Source of the DNA: Paramarasmius palmivorus
Lineage: Eukaryota; Basidiomycota; Agaricomycetes; Agaricales; Marasmiaceae
DNA length: 64,000 nucleotides
Reading direction: 5' to 3'
NCBI GenBank assembly: GCA_037176845.1
Contig: JAYKXP010000039.1
Location: 248,001-312,000, forward strand
In this document: positions 60,107 through 64,000 of the stretch, one piece after another
Position numbering within the stretch: the stretch's first letter is position 1
Layout of the letters: every line of letters begins with the position of its first letter
Made by a program: the position numbers and the translations under genes
Notes under the pieces: model-generated
Told to the model about the DNA's origin: nothing
Seen by the model: the letters and a program-made list of their open reading frames with translations, nothing else
Database searches by the model: none

Positions 60107-63100
60107 GGGACGATTTGAGGGCTATAGAGAGTACAGCGAGCTCGTCACTGGCCCAAGCTTCGAATTCGTCGTGGTTCACTCAGCAAGGGTTTCCCACGCT
60201 GGACGCGTGACATCAACGCGGCAGTGTGACTCGACTCAGATTCCTTTTCCTTCCGGACTGCATCATCTAATGCTCGATACATACTCCTGGCTTTCTCGGG
60301 CTCTGAGTGCACGCAATTGGAGAGGCTTTAGACTGGTATCGAGAAAGTTGCACAGGCTTTTCGATTCGTGGCATTTCCCTAGACGACAAGAGTTTGCAAA
60401 GAACTCTGACTGAGTCTTGGAATCCATGACTTGCAACCGGATCTGCGACTTTTCATTGTCGGACACGCTTGTCTACGCGTTCAAAGCCCGTCTTTCCATG
60501 AGACATGCACGATGTATCCTTGAAAGGAAGCTTCGAAGCAAGGTGAACTGATGAATATTTCTGATTATTCTTCCCAAAATAACTCCCTTTTCCAGATTTC
60601 ACAGCTTTTCTCTCTCTCATTCATATCTGGGAGACACCCGTACAGGTGGACGTGCCTTAAAGTTGCTGGTCCGACCAGTCCGTGTGTCGTGCGAGACTAC
60701 CTTACTCAGGGTGTTCCTGATCGCCTCAGCATAAGGTAAGCTCGGCCAAAGTCGACGCATTACACTATTTTTCATCACTCATCAAGCAAGCTGCTTGACC
60801 ACAGGAGTCAGTCCGCCACAGCAATGGATCGTCGCTAACGCTCGAGTGTCAAAGAATAGCACTGCGCACACGCTCATCATCCAACATTCAACCCTCAAAT
60901 TAGCGAATCTTATGAGCATGGACTCCTATCACCCTCCGAATTTCATTTCGCCCTGCCAGTGAAGACGATGGCTACGCTCTAAGTTTGGAACCTCAGTTGC
61001 GCAACATGTGGTCGGGGCAGCATCCAGATCACATATACCTCAAGATCATACGTATGGCCGCCTTCGACGACCTCAAAAAGGACTTATCATCTGCTACCTA
61101 TGTATGTGTTGGCTCCTAATCAATGGGTAAGGATATCTTGTCTGATATCCGGTCATCATACAGCATCATACTCGGACATCCTATGGCCGAAAAGCTGGAA
61201 TGAAGATATCCTCTTCGGGTGCGGGGTCGCCGCGGGGTCTATTCCCGCTGATAAGGTATCCAGGAGAAGGAGAAGAGTGCTGACAAGTTGTTGAACGCTT
61301 AGGCTGTTGAGTCGCGACCAAGATGCTGACGGCGGACGTGCCATTCTGGCCAAGCCCAACTGAGGTATGCCGCGTATCAAATACCTCATCCGCTGTCTCG
61401 TTTTTCTGTCTCTAACTATAGATCTTGTAACGTACTCCCGTTCATGCAAACTATTCGTGCTTCAAACCTTCGCACTTACGACGCGTCTAGAATCAAACCC
61501 CTTAGTAGTCAGGTACACGACCGACGCGTCATGATAACATCACCTCACTCACCCGACGCGTAGAAAGTTCTTCCTCTCCTCTTCCCTCTCCTGCTCCAAG
61601 GCCCAAAATGTACATATCCTTTTGGTTCGGACGACATGCGGATCGGTTCCTGGAGATAACGGACGAGAAATGATGAGGCCGGGGAACGCTTATGGGGACG
61701 GAAGTTTGAGCAGTTGACTGTTTTGTTTTTCCGTCATGGGACCGCTGAAATGTCGGAAATCGGTGACAATTGCATGATGCGTCGGTTGGGTGTGCGGGAG
61801 TTGAAGGTAACAGGTATCATGCACTGTATCATCGGGAGTGGCTTGCGCGTTTGAAAGAAATCTTGTCACTCCCAGTGACTCAGCGGTATTTTCCAGAAAC
61901 CTCGGCAATCCCCGATGTCAACCACTGGCACCAAGTCCTACTGTTTCTTGACGCTCCACTCTGAGTGATCCCGACCAGTCCCGACCTCCCCATCGTTGTC
62001 ACTCGATACCTGTTTGTTGTGGATATCGGTCTTGGTTCCGGCTCACGCGGTACTCGATAGGGACAACTTCGAGATTGCCTTTTTCCTTTCCATGTCAAAT
62101 TCCTCAGTGTCACCATTCTTTCCGGTACTTTTATACCTCGTTCCTCAAATGAAGAAAGCGTCATAAATGATGTCTGATGCTGTTATCTCTACATACATGG
62201 AAATCGTTCTTCCTTTTCCGCAAGTTGTGGAGCTTTGGATGGGGGATTCTGGGTTCCCAACTTCCCAGTTGACAGCACTCGAAACTTTCGCGTCCGCATT
62301 CGCATTCGCTGTCGCTGTCGTTGGGATGAAAGATTCGGGTTGGGAACAAGATCTGGGTGCATTAGGAGAAGGTACATTTGCGTTGACAAGGATGAGATCT
62401 CGACTAGCCCTCGACAGGTGTTGACGGTACTTTGAAGGCTCTGGTTGTCGGTTCATAGTACCTGCGCCTCCTAATTAAAAGCTACGACACTATGCATTTG
62501 CCACTTTCACATTTCATTTATCACAAACTCATTTCCTGGTTGGCTAACCAGATCTCCTTCCTCTATGCACAGTCAACCGTATAAACGCCGGAACTCGAGA
62601 TCTCGATTTACCTTTGCGGAACCGGCAGCCAGTTTGGACTCGCGCTTCTTTTCTTGATGCTCACTCTGCTTCGAAATGATTAATGCAAAATGGTTGCGAT
62701 GGGAGAGAAGCTAGCCTGAATCGGATTCACACTGATGGCCAACACGAGGCTCGCGACTCTCAATGCTCGAAGTGCATGTTTTTTTTTCACCCAACATTAC
62801 ATCTTGGCCGCCGTGCCCCGGGAATTTGGGCATTTCCAGATGTAATTCTTTGTCTGGGCGTGGCTGTTTCAGATAAATAGGCCAAGGAGGCCGAATCCGC
62901 GATGTTGGGAGCTTCCCGCATTCATTTCTTTTGACAGTGTCTAGTTTGTGGTAGTAACAGTACGAAGATTACCTTTTTTGGTGAACGGAAGGCGTGGGTA
63001 CAACCCAGAGCCGAGGTGAAGAGACGCGTTTCCTGTTTCCTTGTTTCCAGGATAACGCGTTGACCAGTGCTGCAGCATTTATATCCCATCCCTGAAAAGA

Positions 63101-63669
63101 CATACGTATATGTGCGCACCCGCGGTCCTCGTTGACCGGAGAGTTACCAAGTTATTTCTGAGTCAGTGCAATGTGTGATTCGGTTACCGGGCGAGTGATA
63201 TTTTTGAGGAATGGAGAGATGAAGCCGTATTGCCGATTACCAATTGCCATTTTTGTTTGATGTCATCGATGTCGATTTCGGTGTTGTAAGTGCAGTGATA
63301 TATTGTTCTGGAATACTGGAGGCTGTTTGAACGTTTGCAATCGATGCGCGAGGACGGATAGACGATGAAGCTAGAGGCGGAAGAGGCGGCAGGAGGCGAT
63401 GCTAGGCGAAAGCCGTGAGAGCAGGAAGATTTCTATATCGGGGTAGGCGGAGTGGGAGTTGTCGAGGAACGAATTCTTTGAAGAGGTAATTACGTTTTTT
63501 TTACACCTCTAGATCCCAGATTGTAAGAAGAGATTTTATTGCCAAATGTCCGCCGAAAAACGCGACGATCCATCCGCATTCTTCTCAATTCAAATTCATG
63601 CTTTTTATTAACCTCGAGCTACAGCACCTAGTTTGACTTACTTTCCCCGTCATGCCTTCTTACCATCAG
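60107..63669. other. 3.5-kb gene-poor region
   Basis: No gene could be supported on either strand. Short open stretches occur (for example 61156-61449, 61690-61908, 62145-62456) but none has a recognisable domain or a convincing chain of splice sites. Repeated phrases are few, and I saw no transposon ends, LTRs or long repeats. It could hold promoters, non-coding RNA, or genes too diverged to recognise. The gene starting near 63670 may have 5' exons in its right end. Confidence 0.4.
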
Positions 63670-64000
63670 CACCACGTTCTCTGAGCCTCCGTTTGAGCTC
63701 TATGAGCCTCTGCAAAAGGCTCCATCTCCCATCATCATCGACAGTTTCTCTCCCAGGTCACTCAACAGTTATGATCTTTCGCCAGCTTCGTCTATTTCTT
63801 CTGTTTCTACCGACTTTGAAGTTGCTCGCAGTCGAGCAGTACGCGTTTACGGGGATCCTTCTGCTATCACCATTGGGGAACCATCGTTTTGGCAGGGAGA
63901 ACACGGAGAATTGTGGGCGGTGTTCACATCTCATCAAGAGGTACGCAGCGCACCCAAGGCTTGCCGCCGCTTTACGATTTTCAAATGCTGACATCACGTG
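63670..64000 (+). CDS. Partial gene at right edge (one coding-like exon)
   Basis: A frame open from a likely splice acceptor (CCATCAG at 63663-63669) to a good donor (GTACGC at 63941) encodes Ser/Pro-rich sequence: SPIIIDSFSPRSLNSYDLSP, VSTDFEVARSRAVRVYGDPS and TIGEPSFWQGEHGELWAVF. Codon flow is protein-like and ends cleanly in HQE before the donor. No ATG is in frame, so earlier exons must lie to the left, or the first exon is short. The window ends 60 nt into the next intron. I do not recognise the family. Confidence 0.4.

Overview
The window looks like nuclear DNA of a basidiomycete fungus, most likely an Agaricomycete. The genes are split by many very short GT-AG introns (mostly 41-80 nt) and lie close together on both strands. 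Several families are typical of mushroom-forming fungi: a HET-like membrane protein, a CorA-like protein carrying a FGMN motif, a basidiomycete multi-TM family in three copies, and a G-alpha with a SGIL tail. I see no bacterial, viral, rRNA or CRISPR features and no intact transposon. Most gene models were rebuilt by joining exons by hand using splice sites, reading frame and family motifs.

Left part (1-16 kb): a small single-TM protein, a Yae1-like protein, a HET-like membrane protein, dipeptidyl peptidase III in 21 exons (one of only 6 nt), a possible small gene, a type-B carboxylesterase and a Zn2Cys6 transcription factor. Middle left (16-29 kb): a class-I aminotransferase, then a sugar transporter facing an HpcH/HpaI aldolase and a pfkB kinase. 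This transporter-aldolase-kinase group could be a small sugar or sugar-acid catabolic unit. An ArsB/NhaD-type transporter and a four-TM protein follow.

Middle right (29-40 kb): an Unc13/C2-domain protein (exocytosis or cytokinesis type), a large glycosylated membrane protein with one GC-AG intron, and the CorA-like protein with a 10-nt exon. From 40.3 to 44.1 kb there is a direct tandem duplication of about 1.9 kb. Each unit holds a complete EasG/NmrA-type oxidoreductase with its promoter. Copy A also carries a stranded last exon of the neighbouring transporter, whose complete gene lies to the right of copy B. That transporter (PHO84/GIT1-like) is divergent from a PhoD-like phosphatase, which appears to carry a one-base frameshift. 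A CmcJ/AsaB-type oxidoreductase follows.

Right part (50-64 kb): three paralogous multi-TM proteins surround a class-III-like G-alpha gene, followed by a TFIID histone-fold subunit (TAF8/TAF3 type). Then come about 3.5 kb with no gene I can support, and one coding-looking exon cut by the window edge.
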